Source: Tabrizicola caldifontis | GTDB taxonomy: Bacteria; Pseudomonadota; Alphaproteobacteria; Rhodobacterales; Rhodobacteraceae | Assembly: GCF_004762095.1 (NCBI RefSeq) | Contig: NZ_SIJH01000001.1 | Coordinates: forward strand, 186,001-250,000 | Reading direction: 5' to 3' | DNA length: 64,000 nt | Shown here: piece after piece, positions 9,363 to 18,161 of the stretch | Numbering within the stretch: the first letter of the stretch is position 1 | How the letters are laid out: each line of letters begins with the position of its first letter | The notes under the pieces: generated by a model | Database searches by the model: none | Told to the model about the DNA's origin: nothing | Seen by the model: the letters and a program-made list of their open reading frames with translations, nothing else | Made by a program: the position numbers and the translations under genes

Positions 9363-10472
9363 TCAGCTGCGATTGCAGGTCAGGCTGAGCACCGTCCTGG
9401 GATCGCCTGTCAGCCGCATGCCGCCACCCTCGATAATTGCCCGAACGCCATCCACCCAGTCGTTCGCAACCACGTTGTCGCCGACGACCAGAGGTTGCGA
9501 CGAGGCCAGCCGCCCCGAGCCGATGCCAGCCCCCTCGATTGGCAGCGACATGCCGAAGCCTTCGCCATAGGGCGATTTGCATTGGACAGTCATTCCAAAC
9601 TTCTGGTCCCCGGCCTCGTAGTCCAGATCGAAACTGAGACCATCCGTTTGGACCGTCACGCGGAAGTCGTTGCTTATGACGCTGTCGCTTGTGCAGGTCA
9701 TGTCGGCGGCCTTCATGCGTTCCAGGGCCGCCGTATGCTTGCCCTGGCCGAAGAAGCTGAGGATTTCCGACCCTTGCAGAAGCCTTGAGAGATTATCGCT
9801 TTCGAAGATGTTGCTATAGGAAATCTCCACGTCGGGACCGGTGATGGTGTAATGCCATTCCCCGTGCAGCCGTAGTTCGGACCTTTCCAGCACCCGGCCG
9901 ATCTCGCTTTTCAGGTTGGCCGCCTGCGCCCGGTAGCGCTCTGCCTCTTCCAGGGTCATGACGCTGGGCAGCCGGCTCCAATAGGCATGAGCACCCATGG
10001 CCCTGCACAGGTCACGATGCATCAACTCGTGCGCAGCCGTGGCGTCGGCAATGGCGTCGCAGGGCGCTCCTGCCACCATTGCTTTGAGCTGGGTCTCCGG
10101 CTGCTGGCAGCTGCCGTGAGGCATGGTAACCTCGTCAGGGCCCATGTAGCCTTTGACCTTGGGAAAGGGCAGTCTCATCTTCTGCGCCACATAGCGGTCC
10201 CGCATTGCCAGAACCGTGCTCTGGATATCCAGATTGCCGTCCGGATCGGCGTTGGACGTAAGCTTCAGGTTGCGCAGGCGCTGTTCTTCTGCCTTCAGCA
10301 CTTCGGCCATCTGGCGCATGAACCCTTCCAGGTAGATTGCGTTCCGGTATTCCTGTTGAAGACTTTCCAGATGCGTGCAGGTACAGGCGGGTGGACCGGC
10401 CAGCGCCGGAACCGCGACCATCAGGTTTGCGACAAGAAAGGCAAGCGGGGCGAAAATGGGCCTGTGCAGCAT
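9363..10472 (-). CDS. Secreted protein of unknown function with an HExxH motif
   Basis: A 369-residue protein with a clear signal peptide (about residues 1-26, ending VPALAG). A cysteine-rich start to the mature chain (PPACTCTH) follows, then a predicted helical segment at about residues 40-70 (EGFMRQMAEVLKAEEQRLRN) and the motif HELMH at residues 148-152. The C-terminal half is beta-rich with several cysteines (TCTSDS, QCKSPYGEG, LTCNRS). HExxH is the zinc site of many metallopeptidases, but I cannot place this protein in a family, so peptidase activity is only a possibility. The ATG at 10472 has AAGGA 7 bases upstream. Its own promoter is likely at 10530-10557. Confidence 0.8.
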   Translation of the reverse strand: MLHRPIFAPLAFLVANLMVAVPALAGPPACTCTHLESLQQEYRNAIYLEGFMRQMAEVLKAEEQRLRNLKLTSNADPDGNLDIQSTVLAMRDRYVAQKMRLPFPKVKGYMGPDEVTMPHGSCQQPETQLKAMVAGAPCDAIADATAAHELMHRDLCRAMGAHAYWSRLPSVMTLEEAERYRAQAANLKSEIGRVLERSELRLHGEWHYTITGPDVEISYSNIFESDNLSRLLQGSEILSFFGQGKHTAALERMKAADMTCTSDSVISNDFRVTVQTDGLSFDLDYEAGDQKFGMTVQCKSPYGEGFGMSLPIEGAGIGSGRLASSQPLVVGDNVVANDWVDGVRAIIEGGGMRLTGDPRTVLSLTCNRS

Positions 10473-10529
10473 CGGCAATTCCTTTCGGCAAAGACATCGG
10501 CGCCGGGGCGCCGCTGAAAAATGCCTTCG

Positions 10530-10557
10530 ATGCTAGGGCAGCGCCGGGCCATGTCAA
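10530..10557 (-). promoter_or_regulatory. Candidate promoter for the HExxH protein gene
   Basis: On the minus strand TTGACA (10557-10552), a 16-bp spacer and TAGCAT (10535-10530) lie about 58 bp before the ATG at 10472, in the gap after ureG. A GC-rich inverted repeat (CGGCGC/GCGCCG, about 10500-10514) would sit in the leader. Confidence 0.5.
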
Positions 10558-10572
10558 CGCCCTCGTGTCCGT

Positions 10573-11184
10573 TCAGCGCAGCGTCAGGCCGCCCTCGGTT
10601 TGCAGGAACTGCACGACAGCATCGATCCCCACGCCCTGGCGGACACGGGCCATGACATAGGGCCGGTCGCCCCGGGCGCGCCTGGTGTCAGCCTCGAGCA
10701 GGGCTAGGTCCACGCCGACATGCGGGGCAAGGTCGGTCTTGTTCACCACCAGCAGGTCCGACCGCGTGACACCGGGGCCGCGCTTGCGTGGAATATCCTG
10801 GCCCGCAGCAGCATCGATCACATAGATCGACAGGTCCGCCAGTTCGGGGCTGAAGGTGGCCGCAAGGTTGTCGCCGCCGCTTTCGATCAGGATCAGGTCG
10901 AGGTCAGGATGTGCCGCGCGCAGATCGGCGACTGCGGCCAGGTTGATGCTGGCGTCCTCGCGGATCGCGGTATGCGGGCAGCCGCCGGTTTCCACCCCCC
11001 GGATCCGGTCCAGGGGCAGCACCTGGGCCCGCATCAGGTATTCGGCATCTTCCCGGGTGTAGATGTCGTTGGTGATCACCGCCATGGAGCAGCGCTGCGC
11101 CAGTGCGCGGCAAAGGGCCTCGGTCAGGCTGGTCTTGCCCACACCGACCGGTCCACCGATGCCCACCTTGAGCGGTCCGTTCAT
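10573..11184 (-). CDS. ureG: Urease accessory GTPase UreG
   Basis: A 203-residue SIMIBI-class GTPase that drives GTP-dependent nickel delivery to apo-urease with UreD, UreE and UreF. Visible are the P-loop [13 protein letters not shown], the [13 protein letters not shown] switch segment, the nickel-binding CPH in [13 protein letters not shown], and the guanine motif NKTD. The length is standard. The start overlaps the end of ureF by 4 bp. Confidence 0.97.
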   Translation of the reverse strand: MNGPLKVGIGGPVGVGKTSLTEALCRALAQRCSMAVITNDIYTREDAEYLMRAQVLPLDRIRGVETGGCPHTAIREDASINLAAVADLRAAHPDLDLILIESGGDNLAATFSPELADLSIYVIDAAAGQDIPRKRGPGVTRSDLLVVNKTDLAPHVGVDLALLEADTRRARGDRPYVMARVRQGVGIDAVVQFLQTEGGLTLR

Positions 11185-11810
11185 GTCTTGAAAATCCTTA
11201 CGTCCATTTCCTCGTGCCGGATGGCCGACATCTCTGCCGCCAGCGCAGCCGTCCCGATATCGTCAACTTCCGAAACCGAAGCCCAGGCTGCAAGTTCGGC
11301 TACGGCCGGATGCAACCTGGCCAGCACCGCCTGCCCTTCGGTCTGGCCTAGGGGGGCAAAGCGCGTCGCGCAGGTCACCAGATTTGCCGCGAAGGCGTGC
11401 AGGTACACCCCAACCACCTGCTCCACAGGCAGCTTCAGCACGCAGGCCGCCTCGCCCACCGCCACCGGCAGGCAGCGCGGAGGAAGGTCGCGTCCAGTCA
11501 GGGCCGCGACGGTCCGCGCGAAAGCCGCGCCCTGCTCGACCGTCTCGGCAAGACGCTCTTTCGTTCCGGCCATGGCGCGCGCCAGCATGTCGATCCCCGC
11601 TGCGTCGCCGCCGCGCAGAACCGCCGCCAGCAGCACCGCATCAGACTGCCCGGCTCCATGCCGCAGCACCCCCTCGATCCAGGCCCCGATCCCCGAGGCA
11701 GAGCGTTCTCCGACGCCGATCACTGCCTCCAGCCCATGCGAATAAGCGAAGCTGCCGGTCGGGAACGCCGGGGACAGCCATTGCAGAATGACCAGGAGGT
11801 CAGTGCGCAT
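11181..11810 (-). CDS. ureF: Urease accessory protein UreF
   Basis: A 209-residue all-helical protein that forms the UreD-UreF-UreG maturation complex. Family landmarks are [20 protein letters not shown] at the N-terminus and the C-terminal segment after [13 protein letters not shown]. It overlaps ureE by 11 bp and ureG by 4 bp, indicating a coupled ureEFG unit. Confidence 0.94.
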   Translation of the reverse strand: MRTDLLVILQWLSPAFPTGSFAYSHGLEAVIGVGERSASGIGAWIEGVLRHGAGQSDAVLLAAVLRGGDAAGIDMLARAMAGTKERLAETVEQGAAFARTVAALTGRDLPPRCLPVAVGEAACVLKLPVEQVVGVYLHAFAANLVTCATRFAPLGQTEGQAVLARLHPAVAELAAWASVSEVDDIGTAALAAEMSAIRHEEMDVRIFKT

Positions 11811-12252
11811 GTCCCATCGTGCGGCCCATCCCGTAGGCCCCGCCTTCCGGGCTGAAGGGCTCGAGCGCCTCGGTCACGGTGGCATCCAGGCCGCGCAGCA
11901 TGTCGGAAAGCATATGATCGGCACGGATCACGAGGCGGTCGGGCTCGATCTGGCAGGGGGTGTGCCGGTTGCCGATGTGCCAGGCCAGGCGCACCAGGTC
12001 GCCCCGGATGACCAGCACCGGCTCTGCCGCCGCAGCGATCTCCACCAGACGACCGTCCAACAGCTCGAAGGCATCGCCGGCCAGCAGGTTCATCGTTTCA
12101 GGCAGATCCACAAGAAACGGCTCGCCTGCTGCCGTCAGCAGCCGCCTGCGCCGCAGGAAGCGGTTGTCATAGTCCAGCACAACGCGCTCCGTGGCCAGAC
12201 GCGGCCAGTGGCCTGAACGGTGCAGGGTCCGGGCAACGGGAAGGGTCATCAT
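11800..12252 (-). CDS. ureE: Urease nickel metallochaperone UreE
   Basis: A 150-residue nickel carrier. The N-terminal half (VVLDYDNRFLRRRRLLTAAGE) and the conserved WHIGNRHTPCQ, including the metal-binding HxxNRH-type site, identify it. The C-terminal tail MGHAH has only two histidines and lacks the long His-rich tail of Klebsiella-type UreE. Its start is 65 bp from, and divergent to, the small plus-strand gene at 12318, so ureEFG may have its own promoter. Confidence 0.93.
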   Translation of the reverse strand: MMTLPVARTLHRSGHWPRLATERVVLDYDNRFLRRRRLLTAAGEPFLVDLPETMNLLAGDAFELLDGRLVEIAAAAEPVLVIRGDLVRLAWHIGNRHTPCQIEPDRLVIRADHMLSDMLRGLDATVTEALEPFSPEGGAYGMGRTMGHAH

Positions 12253-12317
12253 CTGTCCTTAGCGATTCCTTCAGATTCGGGGTGCAGTCTGCGGCCCACA
12301 TAACGAAGGAGGATCGC

Positions 12318-12509
12318 ATGACCGCTTCCCGGCTTGCACTTGCTGACGAACTGGCCGAAATCCGGGCCGAAATCGCCCGCCTGAAGCAGCGGGAAACCGC
12401 GCTTGCCTCGCTGGAACACTGTTTTCCCAAGGTGCCCGTCTTCCGTCGGCAACGGTCGGCGGAGCGCACCCTGCAAGGGGCGAATTGCGCTGCATCGGCG
12501 CATGCCTGA
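12318..12509 (+). CDS. Short coiled-coil protein candidate inside the urease locus, opposite strand
   Basis: A 63-codon reading frame with an excellent ribosome site (AAGGAGGATCGC before the ATG). Residues 1-35 (ASRLALADELAEIRAEIARL onward) form a strong predicted coiled coil with regular leucines; the rest is basic. It fills the gap between ureE and ureC but runs opposite to both, ending 4 bp from the end of ureC. No known domain is recognised. It resembles small Leu/Glu-rich proteins seen in alphaproteobacteria only in general character. If real, it splits ureDABC from ureEFG. Confidence 0.6.
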   Translation: MTASRLALADELAEIRAEIARLKQRETALASLEHCFPKVPVFRRQRSAERTLQGANCAASAHA

Positions 12510-12513
12510 CAGA

Positions 12514-14235
12514 TCAATACAGGAAGTAGCGCTGCGCAAGGGGCAACTCCCGTGCTGGTTCACAGGTCAGAAGGACGCCATCCGCCCGGACCTCATAGGT
12601 TTCGGGGTCCACCTCGATTGTAGGCGTCGCATCGTTCAGCTTCATGTCGCGCTTGCCGATGCCCCGGGTATGTTCGACGGCCAGGGTTTCCTTGACAAGG
12701 CCATAGGTCGAGCGGACATCCGCCTGCTGGGCGGCCCGGCTGACGAAGGTCACCGCGTTACGGGCCAGGCTGCCGCCAAAGGCCCCGAACATGGGGCGGG
12801 TGTGTACAGGCTGCGGCGTGGGGATCGAGGCATTTGGATCGCCCATCTGGGCCACGACGATGCAGCCGCCGATCAGCACCATCTCGGGTTTGGCCCCGAA
12901 GAAGGCCGGCGACCAGAGGACCAGATCGGCGCGCTTGCCTGCCTCGACGCTGCCTATATGAGCCGACAGCCCATGCACGATGGCCGGATTGATCGTGTAT
13001 TTCGCCACATAGCGCCTGACGCGCAGGTTGTCGTTGTCGCCCGTCTCACCTTCCAGACGCCCGCGCTGGACCTTCATCTTGTGCGCTGTCTGCCAGGTGC
13101 GGGTGATGACCTCGCCCACCCGGCCCATGGCCTGGCTGTCCGATGCCATGACGGAAAAGGCGCCCATGTCGTGCAGGATGTCCTCGGCCGCAATCGTCTC
13201 GCGACGGATGCGGCTTTCGGCAAAGGCCACATCCTCGGGCACCCGGCGGTCCAGATGGTGACAGACCATCAGCATGTCGAGATGTTCCTCGATCGTGTTG
13301 ACCGTGTAGGGCATCGTCGGGTTTGTGGAACTGGGCAGGATGTTCTGCGACCCCACCACCTTGATGATGTCGGGCGCATGACCACCGCCCGCACCTTCTG
13401 TGTGGAAGGCATGGATCGTGCGGCCCGCAATGGCCTTGAGCGTGTTTTCCACGAAGCCGCTTTCGTTCAGCGTGTCGGTATGGATCATCACCTGGACGTC
13501 CATCGCATCGACCACGGTCAGGCAGCAGTCGATGGCGCCGGGGGTGGTGCCCCAGTCCTCGTGCAGCTTCAGGCAGGATGCGCCCGCCCGCACCTGTTCC
13601 TCCAGTGCGGCGGGAAGCGAGGCATTGCCCTTTCCCGCAAAGGCCAGGTTCATCGGAAAGGCATCCGCGGCCTGCAACATGCGCGTGATGTGCCAGGGCC
13701 CCGGCGTGCAGGTCGTGGCCAACGTGCCATGCGCCGGGCCCGTGCCGCCGCCCAGCATGGTGGTGATGACGGAATGCAGCGCATCGTCGATCTGCTGTGG
13801 CGCGATGAAGTGGACATGCACGTCGATACCGCCTGCCGTCAGGATGCGGCCCTCGCCCGCGATGATCTCGGTCCCCGGTCCGATGATGACATCGACGCCG
13901 GGCTGGGTATCGGGGTTGCCGGCCTTGCCGATCCTGGCAATCCGGCCGTCACGCAGGCCGACGTCGGCCTTCAGGATGCCCGTCCAGTCCACGATCAGGG
14001 CATTGGTGATGACCGTGTCCATCGCCCCCTGCGCCCGCGTCAGCTGCGACTGTCCCATACCATCGCGGATCACCTTGCCGCCGCCAAACTTGACCTCTTC
14101 ACCGTACCCGCCGCGTTCGGCGATCAGATCGCGTTCGACTTCGATGACAAGCTCGGTGTCGCCCAGCCGCACCCTGTCGCCCAGAGTGGGGCCATACATG
14201 TCGGCATAGGTTCGGCGGCTGATCGTGAAGGGCAT
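12514..14235 (-). CDS. ureC: Urease alpha (catalytic) subunit
   Basis: A 573-residue amidohydrolase that hydrolyses urea to ammonia and carbamate at a di-nickel centre in the cytoplasm. Metal ligands are visible: HVH (residues 140-142), the carbamylated Lys at about 223 in [30 protein letters not shown] and [10 protein letters not shown]. The flap has the conserved MVCHHLD. All key residues are intact and the length is normal. AAGGA precedes the ATG. It lies downstream of ureB by 21 bp. Confidence 0.97.
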   Translation of the reverse strand: MPFTISRRTYADMYGPTLGDRVRLGDTELVIEVERDLIAERGGYGEEVKFGGGKVIRDGMGQSQLTRAQGAMDTVITNALIVDWTGILKADVGLRDGRIARIGKAGNPDTQPGVDVIIGPGTEIIAGEGRILTAGGIDVHVHFIAPQQIDDALHSVITTMLGGGTGPAHGTLATTCTPGPWHITRMLQAADAFPMNLAFAGKGNASLPAALEEQVRAGASCLKLHEDWGTTPGAIDCCLTVVDAMDVQVMIHTDTLNESGFVENTLKAIAGRTIHAFHTEGAGGGHAPDIIKVVGSQNILPSSTNPTMPYTVNTIEEHLDMLMVCHHLDRRVPEDVAFAESRIRRETIAAEDILHDMGAFSVMASDSQAMGRVGEVITRTWQTAHKMKVQRGRLEGETGDNDNLRVRRYVAKYTINPAIVHGLSAHIGSVEAGKRADLVLWSPAFFGAKPEMVLIGGCIVVAQMGDPNASIPTPQPVHTRPMFGAFGGSLARNAVTFVSRAAQQADVRSTYGLVKETLAVEHTRGIGKRDMKLNDATPTIEVDPETYEVRADGVLLTCEPARELPLAQRYFLY

Positions 14236-14256
14236 GTCAAATCCTTGGCGGGGCGG

Positions 14257-14562
14257 TCACAAGGGCCCCATCACCTGCTGATTGAATCCATGAACCACCC
14301 GCGCGCCCGACAGGGGCACAAGGCGCACCTCGCGGGTCTGGCCTGGTTCGAAGCGCACCGCCGTTCCGGCGGGAATGTCCAGCCGCCTGCCCCGCGCGGC
14401 GGCGCGGTCGAAGGCAAGTCCCGCATTGGTTTCGGCGAAATGGTAATGGCTGCCGACCTGCACCGGCCTGTCGCCGGTATTTGCCACGGTCAATACGGTG
14501 ACCTCGGCACCGGCGTTCAGCACCAGATCGCCCGGCGCGGGGATGATCTCGCCCGGGATCAT
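14257..14562 (-). CDS. ureB: Urease beta subunit
   Basis: A 101-residue structural subunit of the urease (ABC)3 trimer. The N-terminal [18 protein letters not shown] and the motif [19 protein letters not shown] are canonical. It starts 3 bp after the small reading frame at 14566-14679, not directly after ureA. Confidence 0.96.
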   Translation of the reverse strand: MIPGEIIPAPGDLVLNAGAEVTVLTVANTGDRPVQVGSHYHFAETNAGLAFDRAAARGRRLDIPAGTAVRFEPGQTREVRLVPLSGARVVHGFNQQVMGPL

Positions 14563-14565
14563 CTT

Positions 14566-14679
14566 CTACACCGGCAGGACAGGCAGCGCGGCAAGGATCG
14601 CCAGGGCGACCAGCCACTCGGCGCCGCAGCTGCGGGGCAACGGCAGGGCAATGACAGCGACGTGGTCCGGGTTCATCAT
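14566..14679 (-). CDS. Very short hydrophobic protein candidate between ureA and ureB
   Basis: A 37-codon frame starting with two ATGs, preceded by a perfect AGGAGG 2 bases before the first ATG (6 bases after the ureA stop) and ending with TAG 3 bases before the ureB start. The product begins MMNPDHVAVIALPLP and ends in a hydrophobic stretch (WLVALAILAALPVLPV) that could span or touch the membrane. The fit between the two neighbouring genes and the ribosome site argue that it is translated. No family is recognised; it might instead act only in translational coupling. Confidence 0.6.
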   Translation of the reverse strand: MMNPDHVAVIALPLPRSCGAEWLVALAILAALPVLPV

Positions 14680-14685
14680 GGCCTC

Positions 14686-14988
14686 CTATCGGATCGGATG
14701 GTGGACAGTGACAAGCTTGGTGCCATCGGGGAAGGTCGCCTCGACCTGGACGGAGTGGATCATCTCGGGCACGCCAGCCATGCATTGCCCGGCAGAGACG
14801 ACATGGGCGCCGGCTTCCATCAGATCGGCCACGCTACGCCCGTCGCGCGCACCCTCGATGACGAAATCGGTGATCAGGGCTACCGCCTCGGGGTGGTTCA
14901 GCTTGACACCCCGGGCCAGGCGCGCCCGGGCGACCATTGCGGCAAGGCTGACCAGAAGCTTGTCCTTTTCGCGGGGTGTCAGGTTCAT
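14686..14988 (-). CDS. ureA: Urease gamma subunit
   Basis: A 100-residue structural subunit of urease. It starts [20 protein letters not shown], and the central [21 protein letters not shown] and ending VHHPIR are family-typical. It overlaps the end of ureD by 4 bp. Confidence 0.96.
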   Translation of the reverse strand: MNLTPREKDKLLVSLAAMVARARLARGVKLNHPEAVALITDFVIEGARDGRSVADLMEAGAHVVSAGQCMAGVPEMIHSVQVEATFPDGTKLVTVHHPIR

Positions 14989-15785
14989 GGCGGTCCCTGA
15001 TGTTGCCAGACGCGCGGCAGGGGCTGGCCCCGCCGCAGGATGTGCAGGACGCGGGCGATCTGGCGCCGCAGCGGCAAGCCGTCGGCGGCAAGCAGCCGCA
15101 CCACTGTCCGCCCGGCGAAGGCACTGGACCCGGCCGCGACACCGGGTTCATCCAGCACGGCACGCAGCGGGGTCAGAGCAACCTCTTCGGTAATCACGAT
15201 ACTTGCCAGCGCCCGCGCCGCGTTCAGCGTCGCCGCCCCCGAAAGGGCCGATGCATCAATCGCCAGCGGGTCCAGCCAGAGCGGCACACCCTGGCGCCTG
15301 ATCTCGCGCCGGTCGCGGAAACGGATGTCGCGCACCGTTTCCCCCATCGCGGCGCGGCCCAGCACGACCGCCTCCAGCGCAAGGCATCCGGCACCGGGGG
15401 CCAGTTCGATGACGGTGCGGCGGTCCAGCGCGGCGCGATCGAACAGGATGGTCTCCTGCGGCAGCCAGTCAAGCCAGCCGCCGGGTCCAACCGACAGACG
15501 CACATCCATGCGCGCCGGGCCGTAATTGGCGCGATAGGCACGTTCGGCAGTCTGGGTCGTTGCGACGGCCCGACCAGCGATCTCAAGCCCGAAGCACAGA
15601 TAATCGCCCGAGGTCAACCCGCCGGCGGTATTCAGGAAAACAACCTCGCGGCCCATGTGCCCACCAGGCAGGATCGCCTTGGCACTGCCCTCGGTGCGCA
15701 GCCTCATCAGCCGCTCCGGGCCAAGCCTGACCAGCGCCTCGCCCCTGGCGCGCTGCATGGTCTCGATGGCCTGTAATGCCGTCAT
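14985..15785 (-). CDS. ureD: Urease accessory protein UreD
   Basis: A 266-residue scaffold protein for nickel insertion into apo-urease. Family features are the [13 protein letters not shown] motif, [10 protein letters not shown] and AERAYRA. The frame stays open far upstream into phosphomannomutase, so the start is a choice. The ATG at 15785 has GGGGGGA 4 bases upstream and gives a normal length; a GTG about 50 codons further upstream is possible. The 146-bp gap to phosphomannomutase could hold a urease promoter. Confidence 0.92.
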   Translation of the reverse strand: MTALQAIETMQRARGEALVRLGPERLMRLRTEGSAKAILPGGHMGREVVFLNTAGGLTSGDYLCFGLEIAGRAVATTQTAERAYRANYGPARMDVRLSVGPGGWLDWLPQETILFDRAALDRRTVIELAPGAGCLALEAVVLGRAAMGETVRDIRFRDRREIRRQGVPLWLDPLAIDASALSGAATLNAARALASIVITEEVALTPLRAVLDEPGVAAGSSAFAGRTVVRLLAADGLPLRRQIARVLHILRRGQPLPRVWQHQGPP

Positions 15786-15931
15786 CCGGTCCCCCCGTTG
15801 CGCGGCACTGTCGGATGGCCAAATCGCCGATGGCAACGCCGCAGCCGGCGGCAAACCTGCGGTGGGGGGATCCGCGATCACTTTCGCCCATTTTCCAGGC
15901 AAATCGCCCCATTTCCGGGCAGGTGATGAAA

Positions 15932-17275
15932 TCAGCCCTCGATCAGCGCCCGAACCCTGGCCACGCCCGCGGCAACCAACCCGGCATCGCCCCTTGCCTC
16001 GACATTCAGGCGCAAGAGGGGTTCGGTGTTCGAGGCGCGCAGGTTCAGCCGCCAGTCGCCGAAATCCAGCGACAGACCGTCCGTCCGGTCCAGACCCAGC
16101 GCCTGCGAAGCCAGCGCCGCCTGCACCCGCGCGACGATGGCCCCGGGATCCGGGACGGCAAAGTTGATCTCGCCCGAGGACGGATAGTTGCGGCGCAGCG
16201 CCGAGGCCATCTCGGCCAGGCTCTGACCCGTCCGGTCGATCAGACCCGCGATCAGAAGCCAGGGGATCATGCCGCTGTCGCAACACATGAAATCACGGAA
16301 GTAATGATGGGCCGACATCTCGCCGCCATAGACGGCACCCTCTGCCCGCATCGCGGCCTTGAGGAACACATGCCCAGTGGGTGCCAGCACCGACCGCCCC
16401 CCCGCCTGCGCAATGGTGTCCTGCACTGCCCAGAGCACGCGCGGATCATGCACGATGGCCGCCCCAGGGTGCCGGGCCAACCGCGCACGGGCCAGCAGCG
16501 CCACCACATGTTCGCCGTCAAGGAACCGGCCCGACCCGTCAAACAGAAAGCAACGGTCGAAGTCGCCATCGAAAGCAACAGCCATATCGGCCCCGGCGGC
16601 GCGCACGGCGGCCTCGGTCTGCGGGCGGTTTTCCGGCAGAAGCGGGTTCGGAACGCCGTGCGGGAAACGTCCATCGGGGTGATGATGCATCCGCAACAGG
16701 TCAAGATGCGCGCCCCGACTTTCCAGGCCGTCGGCCAGGGCATCCAGTGTCGGCCCGGCCGCCCCGTTGCCGGAATTGACCAGCACCCGCAGCCGCCCGA
16801 CCGGACCGACAAGCCCGGCGACATGGGCGACATAGGCCTGGCGGACGGCACTTGCATCCTCTCGGCTGCCGCCTGGCAGAGGGTCGGGGTTCGCGTCAGC
16901 CAACGCCCTGACCTGGGCAAAGGCCGCATCGGTCAGAGGCACCGCTCCGCGCCCGACCAGCTTCATCCCGTTGTAATCGCGGGGATTGTGCGAGGCGGTG
17001 ACCATGATCCCGCCGCCCGTGCCCAGATGGGCGGTGGCGAAATACATCTCTTCGGTTCCGGCAAGGCCCAGGTCCAGCACCCGCACCCCATGGGCCATCA
17101 GCCCCGCCGCCACCGCATCGGCCAGCGCGGGAGAGCTTTCGCGGCAGTCGCGCGCCAGCACCACGGAATCGGCCCCGGTAACCCGGGCAAAGGCGCGGGC
17201 GATGCGATGGGCGACAGCTTCGTCGAGGTCAATCCCCAGCCGGCCGCGGATGTCATAGCGCTTGAACGGGCTCAT
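15932..17275 (-). CDS. Phosphomannomutase/phosphoglucomutase
   Basis: A 447-residue alpha-D-phosphohexomutase interconverting hexose-6-P and hexose-1-P, most likely mannose for GDP-mannose. The four domain signatures are present: phosphoserine loop TASHNPRDYNG, metal loop DGDFDR, sugar loop GEMSAHHYF and the phosphate-binding RASNTEPLLR. The gene starts only 12 bp after soeC, on the same strand, so it is probably co-transcribed with the sulfite/taurine genes although the functions differ. ManC at 54668 would use its product. The symbol could be manB, cpsG or algC, so none is given. Confidence 0.93.
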   Translation of the reverse strand: MSPFKRYDIRGRLGIDLDEAVAHRIARAFARVTGADSVVLARDCRESSPALADAVAAGLMAHGVRVLDLGLAGTEEMYFATAHLGTGGGIMVTASHNPRDYNGMKLVGRGAVPLTDAAFAQVRALADANPDPLPGGSREDASAVRQAYVAHVAGLVGPVGRLRVLVNSGNGAAGPTLDALADGLESRGAHLDLLRMHHHPDGRFPHGVPNPLLPENRPQTEAAVRAAGADMAVAFDGDFDRCFLFDGSGRFLDGEHVVALLARARLARHPGAAIVHDPRVLWAVQDTIAQAGGRSVLAPTGHVFLKAAMRAEGAVYGGEMSAHHYFRDFMCCDSGMIPWLLIAGLIDRTGQSLAEMASALRRNYPSSGEINFAVPDPGAIVARVQAALASQALGLDRTDGLSLDFGDWRLNLRASNTEPLLRLNVEARGDAGLVAAGVARVRALIEG

Positions 17276-17287
17276 CTCGGCAGGGGA

Positions 17288-18160
17288 TCACCCCCGCGCG
17301 CCGTAGTAAAGGCCTACGACGTGCTCGGCCTCGGCGAAGAACAGCCAGCGGGCGGCCAGCGCCCCGGCCAGGTGCAGGACGGTGGCCAGCGCAATGCCGA
17401 ATAGGCCAAGCGGCAGGAGGAGGACCAGCGCCGGGGCGACCGACGCCAGCACCAGCGCAATCTTGCGCAGCCTGGCGGCATGCTTGCGGCCGACGACGAA
17501 GATCATCTCGCGTTTGAGGTAGTTCCCCGCCGTATGCGCGGGGTCGAGGACGGACGGTACGCCAAGGCGGTCGAGGCCGGTCGCGGTGCCGAGGCTCTGC
17601 CCAGCCGCGGCGAAAGCCCCGTCGCCAACCCGCCAGACGGCCAGCAGGACCGCACCCACGGCGAGGAGCAGCACCGGCGCCCAGGCGCGGCCGGAGAGCA
17701 TCGCGCCCCCGGCCAGCGCGAAGGTCAAGAACATCACTGGCGTCAGCCAGTGGTGCCAGCGCGGGACCGCCTTGATCTGGGTGTAGATCATCGCGGTGGT
17801 GAAGACGGTGAGGATCGCAAGCGCGCCGCCGACCTGGCCCAGGATGCGCGGCAGGCCGAGGCCAAAGATGTCGGACAGCGCCACCGGCGCCAGCAGGATC
17901 AGCGTGGCGACCGAGGCCCAGGCCTCACGGCTGAGCCAGCTGGTGCGCCACTGGGTAAAGGCCTTCAGCGCGTTCTTCGGATTACCGAGGTGGAAGGTCG
18001 CGGCCAGAAGCCCCGCCACCGCCAGCCCGTAGCCGAGGCCCCAGAGCAGGAAGGCCAGCCAGCCCGAGGGCATGAGCGCCCCCCAGCCAAGGAAGGCGAG
18101 GAAGCCGAAGCCAAGCCCCGACAGCACGGAAAACAGGATGACCGACGGCGCGGGATGCAT
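17288..18160 (-). CDS. soeC: Membrane anchor subunit of sulfite dehydrogenase (DmsC/SoeC-like)
   Basis: A 290-residue integral membrane protein with about eight helices, of the DmsC anchor family. It passes electrons from the SoeB iron-sulfur subunit to quinone. Typical is the TFHLGNPKNALKAFTQWRTSWLSREAW segment, with the conserved His and the SWLSRE motif seen in DmsC-type anchors. One base separates it from soeB. The sulfite assignment comes from the xsc/tauE context; the fold alone would also fit a DMSO or polysulfide reductase. Confidence 0.85.
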   Translation of the reverse strand: MHPAPSVILFSVLSGLGFGFLAFLGWGALMPSGWLAFLLWGLGYGLAVAGLLAATFHLGNPKNALKAFTQWRTSWLSREAWASVATLILLAPVALSDIFGLGLPRILGQVGGALAILTVFTTAMIYTQIKAVPRWHHWLTPVMFLTFALAGGAMLSGRAWAPVLLLAVGAVLLAVWRVGDGAFAAAGQSLGTATGLDRLGVPSVLDPAHTAGNYLKREMIFVVGRKHAARLRKIALVLASVAPALVLLLPLGLFGIALATVLHLAGALAARWLFFAEAEHVVGLYYGARG

Positions 18161-18161
18161 C

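Noticed and set aside
12403-15000. 865-codon plus-strand open frame opposite ureC, ureB and ureA
   Set aside because: Antisense to four confident genes, with no recognisable domain. Only the short frame at 12318-12509, with its own ribosome site, was kept.
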